Notes: generated by a model not told the origin, from the sequence alone. A stretch of DNA of 64,000 bases from Lactiplantibacillus modestisalitolerans (GCF_005405425.1 NZ_BJEA01000018.1:1-64000); one strand, 5' to 3'. Positions 1 through 8,797 are shown, counted from the stretch's first letter. Numbers and translations: made by a program.

Positions 1-72
1 TTCCGGAACATAGGCCCTAAACTTCTTATCATAAAACATTGATTTAACAACATTCTTATTGACAAGACGTAG

Positions 73-103
73 AAAAACAGCCTGTGATTTTGATCACGGG
101 CTG
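73..103 (-). terminator. Rho-independent terminator of the purine operon
   Basis: A 10-bp stem (CAGCCTGTGA pairing with TCACGGGCTG, one G-U pair) at 78-103 is followed on the minus strand by five U residues. It lies 24 nt beyond the stop of the phosphoribosyltransferase gene and closes the minus-strand permease/phosphoribosyltransferase unit. Nothing else is recognisable in bases 1-72. Confidence 0.8.
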
Positions 104-126
104 CTTTCGTGTCTTCAGAGTATTAC

Positions 127-672
127 TCAATCAAATAGTGGCAGGGGGGCCAAAAAATCAATGTCGGAACGGTCAGCCGCCGCTCCCTCTGCCAAAATAG
201 CGAGTTGTTTGACGACGGTGGCGCCCGCCCGCGTCAACAGGTCGTGGGCCGTTTGGAGCGAGCCGCCACTACTGATGACGTCGTCGACGATAACCACCTT
301 GCGGCCGCGGATGCGGGTGGTATCGGCGCCGTCCAGAACGAGTTGTTGGTGGGCGCTGGTCGTAATGGCGTGGACGTCTTCACAGCGCGGGGCCTGCATG
401 TAATCCTTGATACTTTTGCGTAGGACAATGAAGTGCGGATGGTGCGTCTGGTCGCTCAGAACCTGGGCTAACGGAATCCCCTTACTTTCCATGGTAACGA
501 GGTAGTCAAAATCGACGTCCACTAATTTTTGTGCTAACTGGTCGGCCGCGTACGCCGTTAGTTCTGCGTCACCGAGCAATACGAACGATGCAATCGTTGT
601 AGTTGGATTAATTCGGATTAACGGTAACGTGCGGGTCAACGGCCCGAGTTTCAATTGATAAGTATTTGCCAT
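127..672 (-). CDS. purine phosphoribosyltransferase-like protein
   Basis: A 181-aa type I phosphoribosyltransferase. The PRPP-binding loop VVIVDDVISSGGS lies at residues 126-138 (two hydrophobics, two Asp, Ser-Ser-Gly-Gly), and an upstream MESKGIPLA segment at about 61-69 is typical of adenine/xanthine phosphoribosyltransferases. Members join a free base to PRPP, giving the nucleotide and pyrophosphate. Its start is only 2 nt after the stop of a purine/uracil-type permease gene, so the two are surely cotranscribed and form an uptake-and-salvage pair. The base used (adenine, xanthine or guanine) cannot be read from sequence alone. It is shorter than xpt (about 190 aa) and diverges from standard apt at the N terminus. 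The family is secure, the substrate is not. Confidence 0.85.
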   Translation of the reverse strand: MANTYQLKLGPLTRTLPLIRINPTTTIASFVLLGDAELTAYAADQLAQKLVDVDFDYLVTMESKGIPLAQVLSDQTHHPHFIVLRKSIKDYMQAPRCEDVHAITTSAHQQLVLDGADTTRIRGRKVVIVDDVISSGGSLQTAHDLLTRAGATVVKQLAILAEGAAADRSDIDFLAPLPLFD

Positions 673-674
673 TG

Positions 675-1763
675 TTACAACCCCAATCCTAGTAGTGGTA
701 GACCAAATTTTAGTAACGCCCCCGTTAGGAGCCCGGTAAACGGATCAATTAGCGCCGTCACGACTAACGTGAGGGCCGCTACTGGGCCAAATGAACCCTG
801 AAGCGCAGTCGCTGCGTTTTCCGGGAAGGTCACGACCGCACCCAAAATAAACAGAAAGCCGGCAATTGATGTGCTCGGAACGTACTGGCCGATTTTGGGT
901 AGCCAACCAAGTAGTAAAATGACTGCCATTATGATCATCATGAGGACGCCGGCAAAAACCGGCTCCGGGGCGCTGGCGGTCGCGGAGATAATCGTTTCGA
1001 CCGGGGCCCCTCCCAGTAAACTGGTCCCAAAGTCGGCTAGCGCCTGGGTGCTGGTTAGCAGGTTAAGGTCAACTGGATTAGGTTTTTGACCCGTCATTTG
1101 GCCCGTGATCAACCCGTATGAAATGTTCGCGCCAATGTTTAGGCAGGCTAAACTGAGTGCGCCTCGAAGAATTTTTAAATTGAACCGGGGTTTGACGAAC
1201 TGGAACCTGCGGGCGGTAACGTGGGCGGGCAGGGTGACGTGGTAACGTTCGCCCAATACGGCGTACAGGCTCGTGCCAATCACTGAAACCGCAATCGTCC
1301 AGACCAGGTTTTTCGTTACGAGGTAAGTCGCGGCGGCGAGGCCGATTGAAAGCCAACCGAAATGCGGCTGTTCACGGGACATCTGAAGCGCAATCTTCGC
1401 CAACATAATGCCCACGCCAGCCATCATCCCGGCCATGATTTGATTGCCGAGTAAGGCGACGATTTTGGTGAGTGAGCCGGTCAGTCCAATGATTAACATG
1501 ATGCCAGCGCCAAGGAAGATAATTGAAGTTCGTTCACGTAAATCTTTACCGAGGTGACCGGTCAAGGCCAACGATTCGGCCTGAAATGAAATTGGTGCGA
1601 CCGACCCGGCCACACCGTTGACGAGGGCTGCCAGTCCAAATGAGAACGCGGTTGGGAAAACCGCAAATCCGAGGGTCATCGCCATAATGCCTTGGGGAAG
1701 CCCGTTGAGGACTACGCCAATGGCGGCGAGTAAGTCTGCTAACCAGTGCAAGTGTTTCGCCAT
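675..1763 (-). CDS. NCS2-type purine/xanthine-uracil permease, short form
   Basis: A 362-aa, very hydrophobic protein with about 10-12 predicted membrane spans. Repeated Gly/Ala-rich helices, an S-F-Q-A-E-S segment near residue 58 and a Q-M-T-G-Q-K segment near 220 fit a nucleobase:cation symporter related to the guanine/hypoxanthine or xanthine/uracil permeases. It is shorter than the usual 430-450 aa. It is the first gene of a two-gene unit with the phosphoribosyltransferase, which would trap the imported base. Two PurBox-like sites lie upstream, so PurR control is likely. The start has the weak ribosome binding site AAAAAGG. A truncated family member and a distinct short subfamily are both possible. 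Confidence 0.75.
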   Translation of the reverse strand: MAKHLHWLADLLAAIGVVLNGLPQGIMAMTLGFAVFPTAFSFGLAALVNGVAGSVAPISFQAESLALTGHLGKDLRERTSIIFLGAGIMLIIGLTGSLTKIVALLGNQIMAGMMAGVGIMLAKIALQMSREQPHFGWLSIGLAAATYLVTKNLVWTIAVSVIGTSLYAVLGERYHVTLPAHVTARRFQFVKPRFNLKILRGALSLACLNIGANISYGLITGQMTGQKPNPVDLNLLTSTQALADFGTSLLGGAPVETIISATASAPEPVFAGVLMMIIMAVILLLGWLPKIGQYVPSTSIAGFLFILGAVVTFPENAATALQGSFGPVAALTLVVTALIDPFTGLLTGALLKFGLPLLGLGL

Positions 1764-1779
1764 CCTTTTTATATTTTAT

Positions 1780-1872
1780 ACGAACAATATACAATTAAAA
1801 TAACCTAAATTCCAGTATTTTTACATATAAATATGAATTAAAAGTTTTATTAACGTTTTAATGTTCGTGTTT
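1780..1872 (-). promoter_or_regulatory. pair of PurBox-like operator half-sites
   Basis: On the minus strand, AAACACGAACATT (1860-1872) matches 11 of 13 positions of the Gram-positive PurBox consensus AWWWCCGAACWWT. An inverted copy of the core (ACGAACAAT on the plus strand, 1780-1788) lies between it and the permease start. B. subtilis PurR also uses two PurBoxes in inverted orientation, although they are usually about 16 nt apart and here they are about 70 nt apart. PurR binding is inferred from this match and the purine-salvage genes downstream. Confidence 0.5.
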
Positions 1873-1913
1873 ATGAGTGGTGGTGAAGTGCTGGACAAAA
1901 CAATTGGATGCAA

Positions 1914-1955
1914 AAAACCCGCTAGCGCAACCAGAGGATTACGCAAGCGGGTTTT
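1914..1955 (-). terminator. terminator after the GNAT gene
   Basis: AAAACCCGCT pairs perfectly with AGCGGGTTTT around a partly paired loop. On the minus strand the stem is followed by a U-run, 11 nt beyond the acetyltransferase stop codon. Confidence 0.8.
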
Positions 1956-1966
1956 AGACATTAAAA

Positions 1967-2488
1967 TTAATGAATGATTTTTTCGTAAACGTAGCAGACG
2001 TCGTCAGTATGGTAAACACCGACCATTTCGCCGACGCGTTCAAAGCCCATCTTAGCAATTAAGTGTTGCATGGGTAAATTGTCCGAATGGGTGTCGATCC
2101 GGATACTCTTGATGTCCGGATGTTTAGCGGTAATGTGGTCAATAATCTTTGCGAATAGTTGGGTTGCGTAACCGTGCCCAGCATGACTGGAGTGAATCGC
2201 GACGCGGTGAATGACCCGGTAAGGTTGATCGGGATTCAACCACTTGGCAGTTGCCGTATCGTAAGTATCGTCAGGTGATGGGACCACCGCGACGGCACCA
2301 ACCGTTGCGTTATCATCGGCGTTAAATAGAAACGCGGCGCCTTGCATGATGTCCGCCGTAATTTGGTTACGGGACGGGTAATCGCCTTGCCATTGGTCGA
2401 CGCCGGCTTCGGCGAGTTGATTGCGACCATCGCTCAAAATATCGATGATCGTATCTAAATCATCAAGGGTTGCTTGTTTAAAGTACAT
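1967..2488 (-). CDS. GNAT family N-acetyltransferase
   Basis: A 173-aa protein with the GNAT fold. The central segment VIHRVAIHSSHAGHGYATQLF (about residues 91-111) is the acetyl-CoA-binding motif A (Q/R-x-x-G-x-G/A type loop, here H-A-G-H-G-Y-A), followed by the usual beta strand (IRIDTHSDN) and the hydrophobic C-terminal strand with M-G-F. It transfers an acetyl group from acetyl-CoA to an unknown amine. A good ribosome binding site (GAGAGGAG) precedes the ATG. It is monocistronic, flanked by its own terminator. The THSDN-P-M-Q-H-L segment is common in a large uncharacterised GNAT group of lactobacilli. Confidence 0.85.
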   Translation of the reverse strand: MYFKQATLDDLDTIIDILSDGRNQLAEAGVDQWQGDYPSRNQITADIMQGAAFLFNADDNATVGAVAVVPSPDDTYDTATAKWLNPDQPYRVIHRVAIHSSHAGHGYATQLFAKIIDHITAKHPDIKSIRIDTHSDNLPMQHLIAKMGFERVGEMVGVYHTDDVCYVYEKIIH

Positions 2489-2599
2489 AAATCGTGACTC
2501 CTCTCTTAAGACGAACGTTCTGATAAACGCTCGACCTTAAACAGTATACAGAAATCACGAAAAATTGGAACTATTTTTACTCGAAAAACGCTATTTTTT

Positions 2600-3436
2600 T
2601 TAATGCCAATTTTCAAGTAAAATCTTGCGCGCAACCCGATCTAGGTCGTGCTGGGCATTGTAAGCGGCAACAGCACTCGGTGCGTATTGGTAAGTATTGG
2701 TGCTTAACGTTTGCGCGTAAAAGTCGAAGTAGGGCAGGTGGTGTTCACGGGCAATTTGAATGGCGCGGTGGGTATCAAAATCAACGTTACGGTAATCAAG
2801 GTCGCGTAAACCGCGTTCGTCAATTGTCAGGATCAGGTACATGGCGCGCGGCTGACCGAGTTGGCGACGGGGAGCGGTCGGCAAGCCGACCGTCCCGGCG
2901 TTTAAAATCAGTTGACCGCGTGACGAGTAGCGCATGATGGGCTGGTGGGTGTGCGCGTAAATCACAATGTCCGGTTCGCCACTGGCCGCTTCGTCGAAAT
3001 TGGCCTGGGGTGCGGTTGGCGCGAGGGCGTGCCCACTAACGAAATCGGGTAAAACGTGCTGTAACCGGATGGTCAGGGGCCCAACGTGCTTCGTGACCGT
3101 TTTGGGAAGGGGCAGCATTTTTTCAAAGTGCGCTTGACTGAGCTGGTGGCGGTCATAGGCGGTTAAAATGGTGGCCATGACCTGCTTAGGCTTATTAAAG
3201 TGGTCGGGATCCGCCGCGAGCACCTTTTGATAATTTTGCTCGTGATTGCCGAGAACCGCCACCGTGGGCTGGACGGAATCGAGTAGCTGTAAGCATCGTT
3301 CGGATTCTGGGCCCCGGACGGTCATGTCGCCGACCGTCCAATAAGTGTCAACCCCCTGAGCGCGGGCATCCGCTAAAACGGCTGCTAGGGCGGTGGCGTT
3401 ACCGTGTACGTCTGACAAGACTGCAATTTTGACCAT
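2600..3436 (-). CDS. metallophosphoesterase (YfcE/MJ0936-like)
   Basis: I place the start at the ATG at 3436 (MVKIAVLSDVHGN), where AGAGGAAG lies 7 nt upstream. An in-frame start 105 nt further up has no site and would add a non-homologous tail. The 278-aa product carries the calcineurin-like metallophosphoesterase motifs in order: D-V-H-G-N (residues 9-13), G-D-M-x-x-R (about 36), G-N-H-E (about 62-65) and H-T-H (about 165), ending with an N-A-G-T-V-G segment. These ligate two metal ions. Such proteins hydrolyse phosphodiesters or phosphomonoesters; the substrate is unknown. The last 60 residues are a family-specific tail. Confidence 0.85.
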   Translation of the reverse strand: MVKIAVLSDVHGNATALAAVLADARAQGVDTYWTVGDMTVRGPESERCLQLLDSVQPTVAVLGNHEQNYQKVLAADPDHFNKPKQVMATILTAYDRHQLSQAHFEKMLPLPKTVTKHVGPLTIRLQHVLPDFVSGHALAPTAPQANFDEAASGEPDIVIYAHTHQPIMRYSSRGQLILNAGTVGLPTAPRRQLGQPRAMYLILTIDERGLRDLDYRNVDFDTHRAIQIAREHHLPYFDFYAQTLSTNTYQYAPSAVAAYNAQHDLDRVARKILLENWH

Positions 3437-3569
3437 CGAAAAACTTCCTCTCGCACTTATCCCGGATTTAGTAAGATAGCGATCAATCTGGGTAAAAAAG
3501 TGCTTAAAATTTGGTTGATTGTAATGACTATGAAAAGTCATCGTAACTTTAATCTGTTATAATGGACTA

Positions 3570-3654
3570 CGAAACGAAGTAATATATTAGCACGTATATT
3601 CAAGCCAATTCGTTTCGCGGCCGTGGTTATCCTTGTGATAACGACGGTTTTTTT
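3570..3654 (+). ncRNA. candidate small RNA with its own promoter and terminator
   Basis: An extended -10 box TGTTATAAT (3555-3563) is followed by a perfect 9-bp stem (CGAAACGAA at 3570-3578 with TTCGTTTCG at 3609-3617). A second hairpin (CCGTGGTTATC with GATAACGACGG, one mismatch) runs directly into seven T residues at 3648-3654. No reading frame with a ribosome binding site is present. The element points toward the 3' end of mntH, so it could also produce antisense RNA if read through. It is inferred from sequence features only; no -35 box is evident. Confidence 0.45.
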
Positions 3655-3680
3655 GTGGCGCCGTGCTAATTATTACTGAT

Positions 3681-3720
3681 ACTGCCGCCAGCACCGGGTG
3701 TCACCGGGTGGCTGGAACAC
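3681..3720. repeat. partial copy of structured repeat family R1
   Basis: The segment beginning ACTGCCGCCAGCACCGGGTG and ending GGTGGCTGGAACAC matches the ends of the cruciform elements at 55753-55930 and 63477-63577. Only the terminal arm is present, directly downstream of mntH. Confidence 0.7.
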
Positions 3721-3726
3721 GGTTTT

Positions 3727-5067
3727 CTAAAACCAGTTCATAACTAAAAGTAGGTTCAACCCACTGATGACGGTCGCCAATCCGTAGCCCAGCACCGTAC
3801 TAATACGGTGGTTAACGCGGTTGTGCATCAACTTATGGCTCGCGGTTAACGCCACTAGCGGGAAAAGCGTGAAGGGCAACGCAATGCTCAGAACGACTTG
3901 GGCGTTGATGATCAACTGCTCAAGCGCCTGGTCCCTAAAGCCAACCCGCCAACCAATTAACAGCACCGGAATCAGCGTCACCGTTCGCGTTAATAAGCGT
4001 CGCTGCCAAAGCGGGAGCCGAATTCGCAGGTAGCCTTCCATCACGATTTGCCCCGCTAACGTGCTGGTAATTGACGAAATGAGCCCGGTGATCAGCAGGG
4101 CGATTGCAAACAGGCTGCCCATTAGTGGGCTGGCGAGCTGCCCGACCACCGCTGGCGTTTGCAGGCCACGGGAAACCCCGCTTAGACTCGCGAACGCCTG
4201 GGAATGGCCGAAAAACAGTGTTCCACCCAGCACGAGTAGCAGCGCGTTAATTAGAAACGCCGCCACCAAGTGAACGTTGGAGTCCCACTTGGCAAACCGC
4301 AGCGCTTCGCCAACTTGACGGGCATCGTGGCGGTCGTAGCGCCGACTTTGCGCCAGTGATGAGTGCAGGTACAGGTTGTGTGGCATAATCGTCGCCCCGA
4401 CGATACCTAAACTTAAGACGAGCGCCGCGTGGTTGTCAATGATCACGTGACTGGGGATCAGGCCCTGAAGCACCTGGGGAAAATTCGCGTGGGCGCGGGC
4501 CACCTCGATGCCGAAAATAATCCCAACGGTTAGGATGGCGAGGAGTACGAGCATTTCGACGCGGCGGATGCCGAAGCGTAAAAATAGCAGGACAATTAGG
4601 ACGTCGGCAATCGTTAAAATAATCCCAACCGCGAGCGGCAAGTTAAACAGCATCTTTAGTGCTAGTGCGGTCCCCAAGACACCGGTCATATCGGTGGCCA
4701 CCATCGCGACTTCGTTAAGTAGCCACCAGCCGTAGCGTAGCGGGCGCGGGAGGTGGCTGGCAATTGCCTGGGCGAGATCCTGGCCGGCGACGACCCCGAG
4801 CTTGATAGCCAACGTTTGCATGAACATGGCAATTAAAATGGCGATGGTAAGGACCGTAAGTAAGCGGTACTGAAACTGTCCGCCGCCGGCCAGCGACGTT
4901 AGCCAGTTGCCGGGGTCCATGTAGCCGACCGCAACGAGCGCGCCGGGCCCGCTATACGCTAAAAATTTACGCCAAAACGCGGGCTGCGGCGTGTCCGGGA
5001 CCGCCACGCTTTGGTTGATTTCTTCCAGACTACGGTGGGCTGGTTGCTTAGACGGATTGGGCGTCAC
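3727..5067 (-). CDS. mntH: Mn2+/H+ symporter of the Nramp family, MntH
   Basis: A 446-aa Nramp transporter that takes up Mn2+ (and other divalent metals) with protons across the plasma membrane. The signature D-P-G-N of TM1 is at residues 51-54, and the TM6 metal-site motif M-P-H-N is at 228-231, followed by L-Y-L-H-S-S. About eleven membrane segments can be seen, and the length is normal for bacterial MntH. The start overlaps the 3' end of hemH by 20 nt, so the two genes form an operon hemH-mntH. No obvious MntR box was found upstream of hemH by eye. Manganese accumulation is central to oxidative-stress resistance in lactobacilli, which fits pairing with a haem gene. Confidence 0.95.
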   Translation of the reverse strand: MTPNPSKQPAHRSLEEINQSVAVPDTPQPAFWRKFLAYSGPGALVAVGYMDPGNWLTSLAGGGQFQYRLLTVLTIAILIAMFMQTLAIKLGVVAGQDLAQAIASHLPRPLRYGWWLLNEVAMVATDMTGVLGTALALKMLFNLPLAVGIILTIADVLIVLLFLRFGIRRVEMLVLLAILTVGIIFGIEVARAHANFPQVLQGLIPSHVIIDNHAALVLSLGIVGATIMPHNLYLHSSLAQSRRYDRHDARQVGEALRFAKWDSNVHLVAAFLINALLLVLGGTLFFGHSQAFASLSGVSRGLQTPAVVGQLASPLMGSLFAIALLITGLISSITSTLAGQIVMEGYLRIRLPLWQRRLLTRTVTLIPVLLIGWRVGFRDQALEQLIINAQVVLSIALPFTLFPLVALTASHKLMHNRVNHRISTVLGYGLATVISGLNLLLVMNWF

Positions 5068-6013
5068 GTTGCGCCACCTCCAAACGCTGGGTTGCTAGGT
5101 TTGCCAGCATCCGGCAAAACTGCGGGTCGGCGTTCATGAGGGGGGTAATATCTAAACGCTCACCACCGCTAGCCTTAAAGGTTTGGTAATTTTGAACGGC
5201 GTCTTCTTCGAGCGTTTCCAGGCAGTCGGTCACAAACGACGGTGTCACTAGTAAGACTTTGCGCTTACCGAGTTCAACTAAGCTCATTAGTTCGTTTTTG
5301 AGGTAGGGCTTTAACCACGGTAACGGGCCAAACTTTGACTGGTAGGCCGTCACAACTTTCCGTTGCGGTAAGTCGGGAAGTTGGTTTAAGACCAGTTTGG
5401 TCGTTGCTTCACACTGCTGCTGATAGGGGTCGCCGTGCCGAACCATTGCGGTGGGAATGCTGTGGTAACTGAAGACCACCGTGTCGTAGTCGTGTTGCTG
5501 ATACGCTGCCCACAGCTTAGCCGCCAGTAACTTGGCGTAGTCCGGTTGGTCGTAGAAGTGGTCGATCAATTGGTAGTCGAGTCCGGTAGCGTCGGCTTGC
5601 CGGATGATGCCCTGATGGGTGCTCTGAGTGTACTGGGGAAACAGCGGTAACACGATGAGCGGGTCGCAGCCCGATTGGTGTAACGCCCTTAAATTTTGCC
5701 CAATGTCGGGTTCACCATAAGTCATCGCGAGCCGCACGTTCCAGTTAGGCAGGCACGCTTGAACCTTTTTATGGATCGCCCGACTATTAACAATTAGTGG
5801 TGACCCCTGCTTGGTCCAACTATCGGCGTAAAAGGTCGCTGAGCGCCACGAACGGGTTGGCAAGATGATGCCCTTTAAAATGGGCTGCCACAAGGCCCGC
5901 GGCATTTCAATAACACTTGGATCACTTAAAAATTCACGTAGGTAGGCCTTCACGTCCGCCGTTTTGGGCGATGCCGGAGAGCCTAAATTCACTAATAATA
6001 ACCCTGGTCGCAT
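5048..6013 (-). CDS. hemH: ferrochelatase / coproporphyrin ferrochelatase
   Basis: A 321-aa ferrochelatase. It begins MRPGLLLVNLGSP (typical G-L-L-L-x-N-L-G), contains the M-T-Y-G-E-P segment near residue 98, the metal-site F-S-Y-H-S-I-P with His184, and D-C-L-E-T-L-E-E near 265. It inserts Fe2+ into the porphyrin ring. The ribosome binding site GGGAGGGG precedes the ATG. No other haem-synthesis gene is present in the window. Isolated hemH genes are known in lactobacilli, which otherwise lack haem synthesis, so the substrate must be imported or the enzyme has another role. First gene of an operon with mntH. Confidence 0.93.
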   Translation of the reverse strand: MRPGLLLVNLGSPASPKTADVKAYLREFLSDPSVIEMPRALWQPILKGIILPTRSWRSATFYADSWTKQGSPLIVNSRAIHKKVQACLPNWNVRLAMTYGEPDIGQNLRALHQSGCDPLIVLPLFPQYTQSTHQGIIRQADATGLDYQLIDHFYDQPDYAKLLAAKLWAAYQQHDYDTVVFSYHSIPTAMVRHGDPYQQQCEATTKLVLNQLPDLPQRKVVTAYQSKFGPLPWLKPYLKNELMSLVELGKRKVLLVTPSFVTDCLETLEEDAVQNYQTFKASGGERLDITPLMNADPQFCRMLANLATQRLEVAQRDAQSV

Positions 6014-6139
6014 AGATAATCCCCTCCCATAATCAATAAACTAATCATAGCATAAAACCGCGTCCGTTCCGCGTGGTTAGTGGGGAAAAGCGGTTGTTCT
6101 TGGCGATTAGCGCGCGGTCCCAATTAGGGTTAATTTTGT

Positions 6140-6194
6140 TGCTGGCAGCGGATGGGACCCTTTAGCAAGTCAACACCAATTAGTACAGAGTCCA
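6140..6194. repeat. dispersed repeat flank, copy 1
   Basis: The segment containing CAACACCAATTAGTACAGAG recurs with small changes at 26943-26980 and 56389-56427, each time next to a GCTGGC(G/A)GC box. It lies between hemH and the permease terminator. Confidence 0.65.
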
Positions 6195-6195
6195 C

Positions 6196-6235
6196 AAAAC
6201 GCGGCCAGCCGAACGATTCCGACTGACCGCGTTTT
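6196..6235. terminator. bidirectional-looking terminator
   Basis: AAAACGCGG...CAG pairs with CTG...CCGCGTTTT to form a long stem with A and U flanks on both sides. It ends the minus-strand permease gene at 6294. Confidence 0.75.
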
Positions 6236-6293
6236 AAACGCTAAAGCTTTTAAATATTTGCTGTTTCAAACAAGGCTGCCGGAAAGGATTGCC

Positions 6294-7682
6294 TTACCGC
6301 GGCGCCTTCAGCTGGCGTTTGTGCCATTTTTGCCGGAGGTAGTAACCCGCGTAGTACAGCAGTACGAACGGCACCGTGTAGTAGAGCGCGATACGCTGGT
6401 TCGGGTCAAACCAGATTAACAAGCAGGACAACCCGCTTAAAATGAATGCCAACCAGGGCACTAACGGGTAGCCGGGCGTCTTAAACGCTAACTGGTCGAG
6501 CGGCTTACCACTACGGCGGTAGGCCTTGCGGAAGTTGATTTCAGACAGTGCAATTGCCATCCAAACGATCACGACTGCCAGCCCCGAGATCGAGACTAGC
6601 ACCAGGTAGACCGAATCGGCCGCGTAAACGCTGGAGAGGAGGGCTAAGATTCCGCCCAACATACTGGTGATCAGGGCAATCAACGGTACGTCGCGCTTGG
6701 TCGTTTTTTTGAAAATTTTCGGAATGGTCCCTTCGTTAGCGAGCGACCATAGCATCCGCGTCGAGGCGTACAGCCCGGAGTTGGCCGCCGACATAATCGC
6801 CGTTAAGACGACGAAGTTCATCAGGTCGGCCGCGTACGGAATCCCGATTTCTTTAAAGACCAGCACGAACGGACTTTGAGTGACGCCGGCCTGTTTGTAC
6901 GGAATGAGGGCGGCCATCACGAACATACTCCCGATGAAAAAAATAATTAGGCGCCAAAGCGTCGTGTGAATCGCCTTGGGAATCGTTTTAGCGGGGTCCT
7001 TCGTTTCGCCAGCGGTAATCCCGATTAATTCGGTCCCGGAAAACGCAAAGTTGACCGTCAGCATGGTCGTGAAGACGCCCCCAAAGCCGTTTGGAAACCA
7101 GCCGTTGCGGGTGTAGTTGCTGAGCAACGGTGCCTGGGCGTGACCGTGCAGTGGGAGCCAGCCCACGATGGCAAGGCCGCCGAGTACGATGAAGGCAATG
7201 ATGGCAAAGACTTTGATGCTGGCAAACCAGAATTCGGCTTCGGCAAACCAACGGACGGATAACGCGTTGACGGTGAAAATGACGACCATGAAGAGCAGGC
7301 TCCAGATCCAGGTCGCGACGTGCGGAAACCAGGTTTGCATGATCAGTCCGGCGGCGGTAAATTCGGAGCCGAGCGCGATCGTCCAGGTTAGCCAGTAGAG
7401 TACCGCCACCGTAAAGCCGGTCCCGGGACCAATGTAGCGCTTCGCGTAGACGTGAAAGGCGCCGGTGTAGGGCATGGCGACCGCTAATTCGCCGAGGCAG
7501 AGCATCACGAGGTATACCAGTAGGGCCCCAACCGAGTAGGCAAGCAGGGTGCCAATCGGCCCCGCTTCGTGAATCGTATAACCGGAACTGAGAAACAGTC
7601 CGGTCCCAATCACCCCGCCGAGGGAAATCATCAGCACGTGCCGTGACTCCATTTGCCGGCTAAGGTGGGTTTGTTTTGACAT
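6294..7682 (-). CDS. mmuP: APC-family amino acid permease, probable S-methylmethionine permease
   Basis: A 462-aa permease of the amino acid-polyamine-organocation superfamily with about 12 membrane spans. TM1 carries the substrate-binding [11 protein letters not shown] loop (residues 20-30), and later [17 protein letters not shown] is the conserved TM6-loop region. It is divergent from a homocysteine S-methyltransferase (mmuM) with 107 nt between them; in many bacteria mmuP and mmuM are paired to use S-methylmethionine. That context drives the MmuP call; by sequence alone it could be another AAT-type permease. A terminator follows at 6196-6235. Confidence 0.7.
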   Translation of the reverse strand: MSKQTHLSRQMESRHVLMISLGGVIGTGLFLSSGYTIHEAGPIGTLLAYSVGALLVYLVMLCLGELAVAMPYTGAFHVYAKRYIGPGTGFTVAVLYWLTWTIALGSEFTAAGLIMQTWFPHVATWIWSLLFMVVIFTVNALSVRWFAEAEFWFASIKVFAIIAFIVLGGLAIVGWLPLHGHAQAPLLSNYTRNGWFPNGFGGVFTTMLTVNFAFSGTELIGITAGETKDPAKTIPKAIHTTLWRLIIFFIGSMFVMAALIPYKQAGVTQSPFVLVFKEIGIPYAADLMNFVVLTAIMSAANSGLYASTRMLWSLANEGTIPKIFKKTTKRDVPLIALITSMLGGILALLSSVYAADSVYLVLVSISGLAVVIVWMAIALSEINFRKAYRRSGKPLDQLAFKTPGYPLVPWLAFILSGLSCLLIWFDPNQRIALYYTVPFVLLYYAGYYLRQKWHKRQLKAPR

Positions 7683-7744
7683 GGTTATTTAGCCTTCCTT
7701 ACTTGCAAGATTGAGTTGATTAGAATAAGATGAGGAAATCGACA

Positions 7745-7762
7745 ATGTTATTAGAATAACAT
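7745..7762. promoter_or_regulatory. palindromic operator candidate between mmuP and mmuM
   Basis: ATGTTATT-AG-AATAACAT is an 8-bp perfect inverted repeat with a 2-nt spacer, 28 nt before the mmuM start. A related TTAGAATAAGAT direct copy of its core lies about 30 nt to the left, nearer mmuP. The position in the divergent promoter region suggests a repressor site; the regulator is unknown. Confidence 0.45.
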
Positions 7763-7789
7763 ACCTAACGGACGGAGGAAAACGAAAAA

Positions 7790-8722
7790 ATGCAAGTTTC
7801 ATCATTCCAATCAGCACTGCAACGGGGGCCAATCGTCTCGGATGGCGCCATGGCAACCGAGCTTGAAAAACGCGGCGTTGCAACCGATAGCGCGTTGTGG
7901 TCGGCGACCGCGATGCTCGACCACCCCGAAGCAATTACCGCGGTGCACCGCAGTTATTTTGAAGCGGGCGCTCAAATTGCGACGACCAATACTTACCAGG
8001 CCAACGTGCCCGCGTTTGTGAACGCCGGGATTGCGGCACCGCGTGCGCGCAAGTTGATCCAGCAGGCAGTCACGTTGGCGGACCAGAGTCGCGATGCTTA
8101 CGTGGCGGCGCACCCCGAGCGCCCAGTTTGGGTGGCCGGCAGCATCGGCCCGTACGGCGCTTACTTGGCGGATGGTAGCGAATATACCGGCCACTATAAC
8201 CTGGACGAGGTCGCGTATCAGGAATTTCACCGGGAGCGTCTCGAGCTAATTTTAACCAGTGGGGTTGATTTATTGGCCCTCGAAACCATGCCGAAGTTAA
8301 GTGAAGTGCAGGCGCTTACCCACCTGATCGACCAGACGTGGCCGCAGACGCCGTACTGGGTCAGCTTCAGCATCGCTGATCCAACCCACCTATCCGACGG
8401 GACGCCACTGGCGGAAGCGGCCAACTGGGTCGCGACCCAGTCGCACGCCGTGGCGGTCGGGGTCAACTGTACCGCGCTCGAAAATATTGAACCGGCGCTT
8501 AAAACGCTGGCCCAGGCGACGGACTTGCCACTGATCGTGTACCCGAACTCGGGTGACGAATACGATCCGCAGACTAAGACGTGGCAACCAACTGAGTTGA
8601 GTCACCAGTTTGATAGTTTCGTGCCGCGTTGGTTGGCAGCGGGGGCCCGGATTATTGGCGGTTGTTGTCGGACGACGCCGGCTGATATTGAAACGATTGC
8701 GGCGGAAGTGCAGTCGAATTAA
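7790..8722 (+). CDS. mmuM: homocysteine S-methyltransferase
   Basis: A 310-aa cobalamin-independent homocysteine S-methyltransferase. It transfers a methyl group from S-methylmethionine (or SAM) to homocysteine, giving methionine. Zn-binding cysteines are visible in G-V-N-C (about residue 224) and G-G-C-C-R-T-T-P (about 291-298). The N terminus has the family's I-V-S-D-G-A-M-A-T-E-L-E. ACGGAGG sits before the ATG. It is divergent from the permease mmuP. It supplies methionine independently of the metE-yitJ route encoded at 51-56 kb; both enzymes feed metK at 13 kb. Confidence 0.92.
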   Translation: MQVSSFQSALQRGPIVSDGAMATELEKRGVATDSALWSATAMLDHPEAITAVHRSYFEAGAQIATTNTYQANVPAFVNAGIAAPRARKLIQQAVTLADQSRDAYVAAHPERPVWVAGSIGPYGAYLADGSEYTGHYNLDEVAYQEFHRERLELILTSGVDLLALETMPKLSEVQALTHLIDQTWPQTPYWVSFSIADPTHLSDGTPLAEAANWVATQSHAVAVGVNCTALENIEPALKTLAQATDLPLIVYPNSGDEYDPQTKTWQPTELSHQFDSFVPRWLAAGARIIGGCCRTTPADIETIAAEVQSN

Positions 8723-8766
8723 AGTGAATTAATGAGGTTGAGGGATGCTTGCGGTCGTGGGACTGG

Positions 8767-8797
8767 GGCGTCCCTTTTTGAGTGCTTAGGGGACGCC
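8767..8797 (+). terminator. weak hairpin after mmuM
   Basis: GGCGTCCC pairs perfectly with GGGACGCC around a T-rich loop. The stem is strong but no clear U-tract follows, so termination is uncertain. Confidence 0.35.
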
